A stretch of 64,000 nucleotides of DNA from NCBI GenBank assembly GCA_016707445.1, contig JADJHR010000010.1, positions 1-64,000 on the forward strand, in the 5' to 3' direction. A model generated the notes under the pieces. That model saw nothing but the letters and a program-made list of their open reading frames with translations, did no database searches and was not told the DNA's origin. Position 1 is the stretch's first letter; the number at the start of each line of letters is the position of its first letter. This document shows, in pieces, positions 7,761 through 15,353 of this stretch. Source of the stretch: Rubrivivax sp. GTDB taxonomy: Bacteria > Pseudomonadota > Gammaproteobacteria > Burkholderiales > Burkholderiaceae_C. Position numbers and translations under genes: made by a program.

Positions 7761-8365
7761 CGTGGTGCCCCTGGTCCGGATGCCGCGGGCGCGGCGATCA
7801 CCGGGTAGCTGCGGTCCAGCGACAGCAGGTACGCCACCAGATCCATGGCCTCTGGGCGCGCCACCACCACCTGCCCGGCCGGAACGAATTCGGCAGGCAG
7901 ATTGACGACGACCTCGTTCTTCTCGGCCCTGGCTTTCAGCTCGAACAGGTAGGGGTAGCTCGGCATGATGCTGCCCGGCACGAAGGCACGTGGCTGGTAC
8001 AGGTGGCCCAGCTGCCAGGCCTGGCTGGGCTGGCGAACGCCGATGTTCATCAGGTCGGGGCCGGTGCGCATGGTGCCCAGCAGGTGCGGCCGGTCGTAGG
8101 CGTAGTCAGCGGCCACGGTGGCGCGGCCCCAGCCGCGTGCGAAGTCCGGTGCGAAGGCCTTTGCGCGCGGTTGCTGCGAATGGCAATAGACGCAGCCGTT
8201 GGCGATGTAGACCTCGCGCCCGCGCAGCTCGGTGCTGCTGTACGGCTTGAGCCCCGGCAGCGCAGGCACGTCGTGCACCTGCAGGTAGGGCAGCACCACC
8301 AGCGCGCTGGTCGACAGCGCCAGCATCACCATGGCGCCGGAGATGAGCCTGATCTCGCTTTTCAT
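7757..8365 (-). CDS. ccoO: cbb3-type cytochrome c oxidase, CcoO-like monoheme subunit II
   Basis: This 202-aa protein has an N-terminal membrane helix followed by one heme c site (CVYCH, residues 58-62) in the CcoO context YIANGCVYCHSQQ. Later come CcoO-type segments RTGPDLMNIGVRQ and LYQPRAFVPGSIMPSYPYLF, where the methionine of SIMPSYP is the expected heme ligand. It carries electrons to the CcoN active site. It overlaps ccoN and the downstream cytochrome gene by 4 bp each. Confidence 0.9.
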   Translation of the reverse strand: MKSEIRLISGAMVMLALSTSALVVLPYLQVHDVPALPGLKPYSSTELRGREVYIANGCVYCHSQQPRAKAFAPDFARGWGRATVAADYAYDRPHLLGTMRTGPDLMNIGVRQPSQAWQLGHLYQPRAFVPGSIMPSYPYLFELKARAEKNEVVVNLPAEFVPAGQVVVARPEAMDLVAYLLSLDRSYPVIAAPAASGPGAPR

Positions 8366-10008
8366 GGCGTGGCCTTGCGGGCGAACAGGTGTCTGAACAA
8401 GGCCGGCTGATCACGCTGCGGGCCGACGTTCGTCACCATCAGCATGAAGTGCGCCGCAAACACCAGATGGCCGATCACCATGAAGGCGCCGCCGATGCTG
8501 CGCCCCTTCAGATAGGGCAGCGTGACGGCGACCGAATCCATGAAGGGCCGTGCCGCATCCAGCATCGCCTGGCCCTGCAGCCAGCCACCGGTCGTCAGGC
8601 TCAGGAAGTACAGTGCGAAGCCGCCGCTGACGAGCCAGAAGTGCGCCGTGATCAGCCACGGGTAAGGCCATTCGCGCGCCGTGATGCGCGGCATCACGAA
8701 GTACATGGCGCCGAAGAAGACGAAGCTGACGAATCCGTACAGACCCAGGTGAGCGTGCGCCACCGTGTAGTGCGTGAAGTGGGTGACGGCGTTGACGCTG
8801 CGCAGTGCCTCGAACGAGCCCTGCACCGAACTGGCCGTGTACATCAGGCCGCCCACGCCGATGAAACGCAGCGTGGGCGACCAGCGCAGCGCCGCCAGCC
8901 GGCCCTGCAGCGTCTGGTACTGGTTCACCGTGAAGGCCGCCACCGGGATGATCATCATCATGCTCTGCACGATCGACAGCGTGACCATCCATTCGGGCAC
9001 CGGCCCGCCGATCAGGTGGTGCCCGCCCACCTGGCCGTAGAAGAAGGCCAGGCCCCAGAAGCCCAGCAGCGACAGGTTGTAGGACTGGATCGGCCGGCCG
9101 ATCACCTTGGGCAGGAAGTAGTACACCGAGGCCAGCGCCAGCGGCGTGTAGAACAGCCCCAGCACGTTGTGGCCGAACCACCAGTTCATTGCCGCCTGCT
9201 GCACGCCCTGGTGCAGGCCCGGCATCTTGGCCACGATGAACAGCACCGGCAGCCAGAACAGCGCGCAGGCCATGTACCAGACCGACACGTAGAGGTGGTC
9301 GACGCGCCGGTTCACCAGCGTGAACACCAGCGGCATGCCGATCAAGGCACCGCCCAGCGCGAACAGGGTGTCGATCTGCCAGGGGATCTCAAGCCATTCC
9401 AGGCCGTCGCTGATGCCGGCGCCGATGCTGCCCAGGCCGGCGATCAATGCCGCGTTCCACAGCACCGCCCCGACGAAGGCAAAGCGCGCGCCCAGCAACG
9501 GCGTCTTCAGCAGGCGTGGAATCACGAACAAGGCCGTGCCCAGGCCCGCCATCGGCGCCCAGCCGTAAGCCACGGCGTTGAGGTGGATGGTGCGGATGCG
9601 GCCGAAGGTCAACCAGGCCTGCTGCACCATCCAGTCGGGTTCGTGCAGCTTGATCGACGCTGTGAGCCCGGCGGCCGACGCCACCAGCAGCCAGACGATG
9701 GCGCAGCAATAGAAGAAGAACACCACCGGGCCGGTCGATGCGTCGGCGCGCTCGCGCGCGTCCAGCTCGTCGGTATCGGGCGCCAGGCCCTGCCCGTCTG
9801 CGGCGGCGTCGGCGGCGCCTTGCAGCGCCCCCCGTTCGGCGTGCGTGGCCGCAGGTTCCTCGATGCGACCGATCTCCTGCGGCGCAAAGATCACCTCGGC
9901 GCCACGGCCGCTGCGATCGAACAAGCCGGTGCGCTGCGACCAGATGAACACCAGCAGCGCGACGAAGGACAGCACGAAGGCCGACAACAGGATGGCAACG
10001 GTGTTCAC
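8362..10008 (-). CDS. ccoN: cbb3-type cytochrome c oxidase subunit I with CcoS-like N-terminal extension
   Basis: This 548-aa protein is the heme-copper oxidase catalytic subunit, reducing O2 at a heme b3-CuB site in the inner membrane. Visible ligands are His142 (RTIHLNA, low-spin heme), His280 (WWFGHNVLG), His330-His331 (GGHHLIGGP), His418 and His420 (VAHAHLG). The cbb3-type tyrosine region is SVYYFLPK (296-297). Residues 1-45 form an extra helix followed by WSQRTGLFDRSGRGAEVIF, resembling the separate assembly protein CcoS. A charged linker (46-92) joins it to the core. The GTG start has AAGGA about 7 bp upstream, so the extension looks genuine. Confidence 0.93.
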   Translation of the reverse strand: MNTVAILLSAFVLSFVALLVFIWSQRTGLFDRSGRGAEVIFAPQEIGRIEEPAATHAERGALQGAADAAADGQGLAPDTDELDARERADASTGPVVFFFYCCAIVWLLVASAAGLTASIKLHEPDWMVQQAWLTFGRIRTIHLNAVAYGWAPMAGLGTALFVIPRLLKTPLLGARFAFVGAVLWNAALIAGLGSIGAGISDGLEWLEIPWQIDTLFALGGALIGMPLVFTLVNRRVDHLYVSVWYMACALFWLPVLFIVAKMPGLHQGVQQAAMNWWFGHNVLGLFYTPLALASVYYFLPKVIGRPIQSYNLSLLGFWGLAFFYGQVGGHHLIGGPVPEWMVTLSIVQSMMMIIPVAAFTVNQYQTLQGRLAALRWSPTLRFIGVGGLMYTASSVQGSFEALRSVNAVTHFTHYTVAHAHLGLYGFVSFVFFGAMYFVMPRITAREWPYPWLITAHFWLVSGGFALYFLSLTTGGWLQGQAMLDAARPFMDSVAVTLPYLKGRSIGGAFMVIGHLVFAAHFMLMVTNVGPQRDQPALFRHLFARKATP

Positions 10009-10041
10009 GGCGGGTCCTTCATCGCTGGCGATCGAACTGGC

Positions 10042-10365
10042 TCAGCGTTCGAGTTGGGCCCGCTTGTCGGTGACGGGCGCCCAGGTGTCCGCGTCCGCCA
10101 ACGCCTTCTTGGTCCTTGTGATCGGCTTCCAGACGCGGGCCAGTTCGGCGTTCAGGGGCGTGAAATCCTGCTGGTCGGCCGGCACGTCTTCTTCGGCAAA
10201 GATCGCATTCACCGGGCACTCGGGCACGCACACGGCGCAGTCGATGCACTGATCGGGGTCGATGACGAGAAAGTTCGGCCCCTCGCAGAAGGCATCGACC
10301 GGGCACACATCCACACAGTCGGTGTACTTGCAGCGGATGCATGCCTCGGTGACGACGAAGGTCAT
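10042..10365 (-). CDS. fdxA: 7Fe ferredoxin FdxA ([3Fe-4S][4Fe-4S])
   Basis: This 107-aa ferredoxin starts with the canonical MTFVVTEACIRCKYTDCVDVC region. The cluster-binding cysteines are CIRCKYTDC...CP in the first half and CIDCAVCVPECP in the second, the arrangement of seven-iron bacterial ferredoxins. The 12-residue upstream extension is dropped because the family starts at this methionine. It sits in the operon between the DUF2249 gene and ccoN, where it may donate electrons to NO- or oxygen-related redox steps. Confidence 0.92.
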   Translation of the reverse strand: MTFVVTEACIRCKYTDCVDVCPVDAFCEGPNFLVIDPDQCIDCAVCVPECPVNAIFAEEDVPADQQDFTPLNAELARVWKPITRTKKALADADTWAPVTDKRAQLER

Positions 10366-10384
10366 GGTCTTGCCCCCGACAGGT

Positions 10385-10681
10385 TCAACCGCAGCAGGCA
10401 CCCCCTGAGCAGCACGAATCGGCTGCCGCAGGCACCGTCACGGGCTGCACTTTGGCGATGCGCACGCGCCACAGGTCGGGGCCGGATTCGAGCTCGGTCC
10501 ACTCGAAACGGCCGGCCGAACGGCTGTCAAGCTGATGACGCAGCGGCAGCGGCGCATGGTCGTTCACCAGTTCCAGCGCCTCGCCGGCTTGCAGCGCGTC
10601 GAAAGCACCGAAGATGCGCGTGTGGCGCTCGCGCGGGTTGATCTCGCGCACATCGATGCGGGTGGCAACGGTCGAAGACAT
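10385..10681 (-). CDS. DUF2249 domain protein with cysteine-rich tail
   Basis: This 98-aa protein matches DUF2249: IDVREINPRERHTRIFGAFD, then a segment resembling the TusA/SirA fold with GEALELVNDHAPLPLRHQLD. It ends in a cysteine cluster (DSCCSGGACCG) that could bind metal or Fe-S. DUF2249 proteins are frequently encoded beside nnrS, hemerythrin and denitrification genes, as here, but their activity is not established. It is 19 bp upstream of fdxA. Confidence 0.82.
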   Translation of the reverse strand: MSSTVATRIDVREINPRERHTRIFGAFDALQAGEALELVNDHAPLPLRHQLDSRSAGRFEWTELESGPDLWRVRIAKVQPVTVPAAADSCCSGGACCG

Positions 10682-10766
10682 GTCAGATCCTTTCGGGAGG
10701 GTGGGCAGGGTGGGAGTGAAACAACGATGAAACCTGTCGCTGTGCTAGCTGAAGGGTTGGACGACG

Positions 10767-11972
10767 TCAGCCGTCCTTGCCATCCAGACGGGTCGACAGC
10801 AGCCACGGGGTGTAGATGACGAGATAGATCGCGAACGCCGCGCTCCAGGCCAGCGCGGCGGCCAGCAGCGACATCACCAGCCACTGCGGCGCCACGATCG
10901 GCAGCAGCACGCGCAAGACGGCGGCGGCCATCACCAGCCCATAGGCCAGCACTTCGGCCCTGGACGCCTGCAGCGGCCGCCCGGTATGGCCGCGTGCCGT
11001 GCGCGTGACCATGCCGATGATGAGCCCGCCGGTGGCGCCAACCGCCAGCGCATGCACGCCCGCCGACACACCCACCCAGCCGATCTGCGCCAGTGCCAGC
11101 AAGGCGAAGCCCAGCGGCAGCCAGATGTAGGCCGCATGCAGGATCCACAGGATCGGGCGGCTGCGCGTCACTGCTGGCCGCCATGTCCACTGCCGACGCA
11201 GGTGAGCGGCTGCCGCCAAGCCAAAGACGACGGCGGTGAAGCCGCCAGGCGCCGACAGCACCCAGGACAGCAGCGCAGTCGCCGTCAGCGCCAGCGTGGC
11301 CTGTTCGAAGCGGGGCTGCGACCTGAGGTTCAGCCCTGGCGTGACGCTGTTCGTGAATGCGGGCAGCACGCGTCCGACCATCACGCATTCGATCATCACG
11401 ATCAGCGCCAGCGCCGCGTGCAAGGCGTGCATCGGCGGCATGCTGATGACCCCGAGCACCGCGAGGTGGAAACACAGGTTGCTCAGTGACAGCAGCAACA
11501 AAATGCCCGCCAGCGCCAGGTTGCGGCGATTGCGCGCACGCACCAGCACGTCGATGAGCACCGCCGCCACCACCGGCAGCAGCACCAGATCGAGCATGGC
11601 GTACAGCGGGTACGGCCCCACGATGGCTGCAATTCGCGCCGCCAGCCACAACGCCGCCAGCGCCCCCAGAAACGCGCCGCGCGGCGTCGCCAGACCAGTC
11701 CAGGCCTTGCCCGCGGTCAGCAGGAACCCGACGATGACGGCCACCGCAAAACCGAACAGCATTTCATGCGCATCCCACACCCGCCGCGGCACGGCCATGT
11801 CCAATGACAACCGCCCCAGGAACAGTGCCAGCCACATGGGCACGGCAAGACAGGCGAAGGCGGCAGCGCCGAAGTAGAAAGGGCGAAAGCCCAGCCGCAG
11901 CACGGGCCAGCCGCGCGTTTGCACGGTGGGTGCTGCGGCGGCAGCCGCCACGGGCAGGATGGTCGACTTCAT
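10767..11972 (-). CDS. nnrS: NnrS family heme-copper membrane protein (copy 1)
   Basis: This 401-aa protein has about twelve hydrophobic segments and NnrS hallmarks: LRLGFRPFYFGAA near residue 25, WDAHEMLFGFAVAVIVGFLLTA near residue 68, WTGLATPRG, and MVGRVLPAFTNSV near residue 200. NnrS proteins contribute to resistance to nitric oxide and its iron complexes. The gene begins the cluster leading to DUF2249, fdxA and ccoNO. An NsrR-like palindrome lies at 12020-12042, about 48 bp upstream of the ATG. Confidence 0.9.
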   Translation of the reverse strand: MKSTILPVAAAAAAPTVQTRGWPVLRLGFRPFYFGAAAFACLAVPMWLALFLGRLSLDMAVPRRVWDAHEMLFGFAVAVIVGFLLTAGKAWTGLATPRGAFLGALAALWLAARIAAIVGPYPLYAMLDLVLLPVVAAVLIDVLVRARNRRNLALAGILLLLSLSNLCFHLAVLGVISMPPMHALHAALALIVMIECVMVGRVLPAFTNSVTPGLNLRSQPRFEQATLALTATALLSWVLSAPGGFTAVVFGLAAAAHLRRQWTWRPAVTRSRPILWILHAAYIWLPLGFALLALAQIGWVGVSAGVHALAVGATGGLIIGMVTRTARGHTGRPLQASRAEVLAYGLVMAAAVLRVLLPIVAPQWLVMSLLAAALAWSAAFAIYLVIYTPWLLSTRLDGKDG

Positions 11973-12019
11973 GGGTGCGGGCAGGACCGCCTTGACAGGC
12001 CGTGCGCAGGGTGCTCAAT

Positions 12020-12042
12020 AAGAGGCATACGCGATGCATGTT
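12020..12042. promoter_or_regulatory. NsrR-like operator upstream of nnrS
   Basis: AAGAGGCAT-ACGCG-ATGCATGTT has the 9-5-9 architecture of the NsrR operator (known consensus AAGATGCAT-N5-ATGCATCTT), with 8/9 and 8/9 matches. NsrR is the Fe-S nitric-oxide-sensing repressor, and nnrS is a known target in betaproteobacteria. A perfect extra half-site, ATGCATCTT, lies at 12075-12083. Confidence 0.6.
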
Positions 12043-12113
12043 AACGACGCCGCCCGATTAAAGCAATACCGTTGATGCATCTTCACCGCGCGCCGTCCAG
12101 CAGCAAGGGTCGG

Positions 12114-12521
12114 CTATGGCGCGGCGGCAGCCGCTGCCCTCTCGCGCTCGACGCGCTCCGTGACGTCACGGGCCACGGCCACTGACCCCAGTGCCAACCC
12201 GGCGTCGTCGAGCACCAGCGCAAAACTCATCTCGACATACAACTTCTGCCCCGACTTGTGCAATCCCCGCGTCAGCGTCGGGCGTCCGCCCAACCGGGTT
12301 TTGCCGTTGGCCATGGCGGCGTCGAAGCCGCGCCAGTGCGCCTTGCGCAGGTGCTCGGGAATCATCAGATCGAGCCGGTGCCCGATCGCCTCGGCCGCAC
12401 TGAAGCCGAACATGGCCGTGGCGGCTGCGTTCCAACGTTCGATGACGCCCTGTCGGTCGGCGTAGATCACCGCTTCGGCGGCCTGCTCGAGGATCAGTGC
12501 TTCCAGCGGGGTGGCGGCCAT
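12114..12521 (-). CDS. Single PAS-domain protein
   Basis: This 135-aa protein is a lone PAS domain: LILEQAAEAVIYADRQGVIERWN, then FGFSAAEAIGHRLDLMIPE, and a C-terminal PAC-like strand ALGSVAVARDVTERV. There is no kinase, GGDEF or HTH output domain. Such proteins may bind heme, flavin or a small ligand, but no heme-coordinating histidine can be assigned. The ATG at 12521 gives the conserved PAS length. It sits between nnrS and the hemerythrin gene, so a sensing role in the NO/O2 island is plausible but unproven. Confidence 0.8.
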   Translation of the reverse strand: MAATPLEALILEQAAEAVIYADRQGVIERWNAAATAMFGFSAAEAIGHRLDLMIPEHLRKAHWRGFDAAMANGKTRLGGRPTLTRGLHKSGQKLYVEMSFALVLDDAGLALGSVAVARDVTERVERERAAAAAAP

Positions 12522-12666
12522 GGGTGGATGCCCTTCATGACATCGATGGAACCTGAGCATCGCCCTGGCGCGGCGCCAGACCAATGGTGTTCGAAAGCGC
12601 CTGCGGCATTCAGCGCTTCGAAGGCAGCGTCAGTGTGTCGGGTGCGATCCGAGCACGCGATGCACT

Positions 12667-12689
12667 AAGATGCAGATACTGTGCATGTT
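12667..12689. promoter_or_regulatory. NsrR-like operator upstream of the hemerythrin gene
   Basis: AAGATGCAG-ATACT-GTGCATGTT matches the NsrR pattern AAGATGCAT-N5-ATGCATCTT at 8/9 and 7/9 positions. It lies 113 bp before the hemerythrin start and also upstream of the divergent PAS gene. Confidence 0.6.
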
Positions 12690-12802
12690 ACGGCGCTGCG
12701 GCCGTCGACGCAATTCGTGCCTCGCAGCGTGGCGATGTGTGCGCCGGTGCCGCGTCGGCGCGCAACGGCCTCACCCATGCCGTGAAACCAGGAGCCCGCA
12801 CC

Positions 12803-13345
12803 ATGACCATCAACCTTCCGGGCCACAACTCTCCCGGTGGCAGTTTCGAAGTGCCATTGGAGATGCTGTCGGCCTGCCATCAGCGCGTCGACAAGCAGTG
12901 CTCGACATTGCGCCGACTCGTGGTGCATCTGGCCAAGAGCGGCACCGACAACGACGCGCGCCAGGCGGCCACCGCCGTGATGCGCTACTTCGACACCGCG
13001 GCCAAGGACCACCATGCGGATGAAGAGGTTGACCTGTTTCCAGCCTTGATCGAGTCGATGGCAGGGTCGGACGCGGTCTGCATTCGAGAGATGGTGGACG
13101 CCCTGACGCTCGACCATCGCGCGCTCGAATCCCATTGGCTGGCGCTGCGCCAGGTTCTGCAGGACATCGAGGCCGGTCAGACACCATCGTCGTTCGACGT
13201 GGAACCCTTCATCACCTTGTACGAGCGCCACATTGCCCGCGAAGAAAGCGAGCTGCTGCCCATGGCAGCCCGGCTCTTGAGCGACGACGCGCTGCAAGAC
13301 ATCGGCCGGGCCATGCGGCTGCGGCGCGGCATCACCACGGTCTAG
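12803..13345 (+). CDS. Hemerythrin-like (HHE) domain protein
   Basis: This 180-aa protein has the diiron ligand pattern of cation-binding hemerythrins: LSACHQRVDKQC, DHHADEEVDLFP near residue 73, LDHRALESHW near residue 105, and YERHIAREESELLP near residue 140. Hemerythrin-like proteins bind O2 or NO, or take part in iron-sulphur repair. The ATG at 12803 has AGGAG 8 bp upstream. The NsrR-like site at 12667-12689 suggests induction by nitric oxide. Confidence 0.88.
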   Translation: MTINLPGHNSPGGSFEVPLEMLSACHQRVDKQCSTLRRLVVHLAKSGTDNDARQAATAVMRYFDTAAKDHHADEEVDLFPALIESMAGSDAVCIREMVDALTLDHRALESHWLALRQVLQDIEAGQTPSSFDVEPFITLYERHIAREESELLPMAARLLSDDALQDIGRAMRLRRGITTV

Positions 13346-13404
13346 AAGCGCAGCTGATTCGCAGGTCCGGCACGCAGGCCCGCGGCCTGCCCCCTGCGAA
13401 GAGG

Positions 13405-13713
13405 TTAGCCGGTGCTCCACGCGCGCGGCCGTTTCATGCCGGCCACCCTGCAGGCCTGGGCCACATAGCCGTAAGGGAACAACTCGAACAGCCTGTGACG
13501 CCCCTGGCCGGGATAACGCTGCTCAAGATGGCGCATCACATGTCGGGCATCCACCGTCACGCGATTCTCGTGGTAGCGATCGCGCATGAATCGCAGCACG
13601 AACCAGTGGTCGTCGGTCAACTCCACGCCCAGCCCCTGCGCAATCTGCTGGGCCAGCGCGTCGTTCCAGTCATCAGGGTCGACCAGGTACCCTTCGTCGT
13701 CGAATGTAGGCAT
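13405..13713 (-). CDS. DsrC/TusE family sulfur-relay-like protein lacking the terminal cysteine
   Basis: This 102-aa protein has the DsrC fold signature: FDDEGYLVDPDDWNDALAQ at the start, DHWFVLRFMRDRYHENRV in the middle, and LFPYGYVAQACRVAGMKRP at the end. The single cysteine is in QACRVAG. The conserved penultimate or terminal cysteine that carries persulfide in DsrC/TusE is absent, and the protein ends RAWSTG. It may therefore be a regulatory or otherwise diverged member. The ATG at 13713 is the family start. It lies between hemerythrin and the second nnrS. Confidence 0.82.
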   Translation of the reverse strand: MPTFDDEGYLVDPDDWNDALAQQIAQGLGVELTDDHWFVLRFMRDRYHENRVTVDARHVMRHLEQRYPGQGRHRLFELFPYGYVAQACRVAGMKRPRAWSTG

Positions 13714-13863
13714 GGCGAGAGCCAGTGTGGCGGCTCGTCGCCACGGTGCAAATACCCCGAATGGATAGGTTGGACAGCCCATCCCTTGGCGCCTCGACAG
13801 CGACGGCAAGACCATAACCGCGATCATGTGTCGCCCTGGCCCGAGGACGATGAGCGAACGCGC

Positions 13864-15138
13864 TCAGCCCGGTCGACCATCGACGCGCGCCGACCCCAGC
13901 CAGCGGCCGTGCCGCACCGCCCAGACGACGGCAACGAGCATCCAGCACAGTCCGGCCCAGGGCAGGATCTGTGTTGACCACGATGGCGCCAGCGCGGCCG
14001 CCAGACGCAGCAGCAGCGCCAGTTGCAGCAAGCCGAACAGGCCGCGCGCCACACGGTCGATGGCCACCGGTCGGCCACTGTGGGTGCTGCTGACGCGCGT
14101 GGCCATGACCAGCAGCGTGCCACCCAGAAAGCCCATGGTCAGCGTATGCAAGGCAGCCAGTTCGAGCGCTGCCGCCGCATCGGCCCGCAGGCCGGGCAAG
14201 CCTGCGGCCGCGCCCAGCCACAGGGCAACATCCCACCACACGAAGGCTGCGAACAGCATTGCGACCAGGGGCTGCCGCAAGGCGCGCTCGCGCGTCCAGC
14301 GCAAGACGATCCACAAGCACAGGGCCGCCACCACGGCCAGGTGGGCAGCAGCGATCGGGCGCCATGCGGCCAGGGCCACCGGCCACGGTGCAAGGGTGGC
14401 GCTAACGCATTGGGTGAGCGGCACCGAGACCACGACCCACAGCGGCCAGTCCGGCCAGCGGGTGTCCAGCCAGGGCCACAGCTGCGCGCCCAGAAAGGGC
14501 AGCAGGCGGTGTGAAACGACAAGGAACACCATGCACACGCCGCCCCACAAGGCCACCCGCAGCACGACGTGCAGCAGTTCCGCGTGATTGACCAGCAAGG
14601 CCAGCGACGACAGGCCGAGGCAGGCGACGATGACGCTGCTGGCCAGCACAATCAGCCGCGGATGGCGGCGATCGGCCTGGGTGCTGTTCGCCACCAGCCG
14701 AACGATGCGCCAGGTCAGCCCGCCCCAGCCCAGCGCGACCACGGCCAAGCCTGCCGCGGCCACCACCGGCACCAGATGAAACCCGGCCACCGTGATGACC
14801 CAACCCAGGGTGAACGCAGCCACCGGCAACCGCAACTCGCGCGCCACGACGGGTGGACGGCGCAGCCACTTGGGACCGGCGGTGAACATGAAGCCGGCGA
14901 TGAACAGCGGCATGGCACCCAGGCTGAACCACAGGCCGTGCGCGGACGCCGCATTCACTTGCCACGGCCAGGCCACACCCCGAGCCGTGGCGAACAGACT
15001 GGCCGACCACCACAGCGCAGCCCCGGCCCAGTTCAGGCCGGCTGCGAAGAAGCACAGCCGATGCGGGGCGTCGAGCAGTCGCGCCGCACGCCAGGGCGCG
15101 GGCTCTTGTCGGGCATCGGGCGGCAGGCCAGGCCTCAT
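13864..15138 (-). CDS. NnrS family protein (copy 2)
   Basis: This 424-aa protein has about twelve membrane segments and NnrS features. The start region is LLDAPHRLCFFAAGLNWAG. It also has HGLWFSLGAMPLFIAGFMFTAGPKWL near residue 66, and near residue 334 LHTLTMGFLGGTLLVMATRV followed by the conserved HSGRP. It diverges from the 10767-11972 copy. An NsrR-like site at 15215-15237 lies 77 bp upstream. It probably contributes to nitric-oxide tolerance. Confidence 0.82.
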   Translation of the reverse strand: MRPGLPPDARQEPAPWRAARLLDAPHRLCFFAAGLNWAGAALWWSASLFATARGVAWPWQVNAASAHGLWFSLGAMPLFIAGFMFTAGPKWLRRPPVVARELRLPVAAFTLGWVITVAGFHLVPVVAAAGLAVVALGWGGLTWRIVRLVANSTQADRRHPRLIVLASSVIVACLGLSSLALLVNHAELLHVVLRVALWGGVCMVFLVVSHRLLPFLGAQLWPWLDTRWPDWPLWVVVSVPLTQCVSATLAPWPVALAAWRPIAAAHLAVVAALCLWIVLRWTRERALRQPLVAMLFAAFVWWDVALWLGAAAGLPGLRADAAAALELAALHTLTMGFLGGTLLVMATRVSSTHSGRPVAIDRVARGLFGLLQLALLLRLAAALAPSWSTQILPWAGLCWMLVAVVWAVRHGRWLGSARVDGRPG

Positions 15139-15214
15139 GGGCGACCGCGGCCTGGCCTGATGCTCGGGTTGACCACAGTTTTGTCGTTATGGGGTTGGTG
15201 CAAGATCGTTGGCA

Positions 15215-15237
15215 TCGATGCACGAACGATGCAGCTT
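15215..15237. promoter_or_regulatory. NsrR-like operator between nnrS copy 2 and the HExxH gene
   Basis: TCGATGCAC-GAACG-ATGCAGCTT fits the 9-5-9 NsrR pattern with 6/9 and 8/9 matches. It lies in the divergent promoter region. It is the weakest of the three full sites, but it shares their geometry. Confidence 0.45.
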
Positions 15238-15353
15238 ATCGCAAGCACTCGGGCCCTCAACGCTTCCATTGACCCAAGATCTTGCGGATATCGATCCTCG
15301 CTCTTCGGGTCGACCTGAGCCCGCGCTCGGCAGTTGCGGTGCAGCGTGCGGCT

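Noticed and set aside
8362..10008. Possibility that the CcoN-like protein is a nitric oxide reductase, given its NO-related neighbours
   Set aside because: The YYFLPK tyrosine region and histidine layout match cbb3 oxygen reductases rather than NorB.
8389..10641. Very long plus-strand open frame (750 codons) opposite the ccoN-fdxA region
   Set aside because: It is the antisense shadow of high-GC coding genes. Its composition (His/Gln/Arg-rich) and lack of any domain show it is not a real gene.
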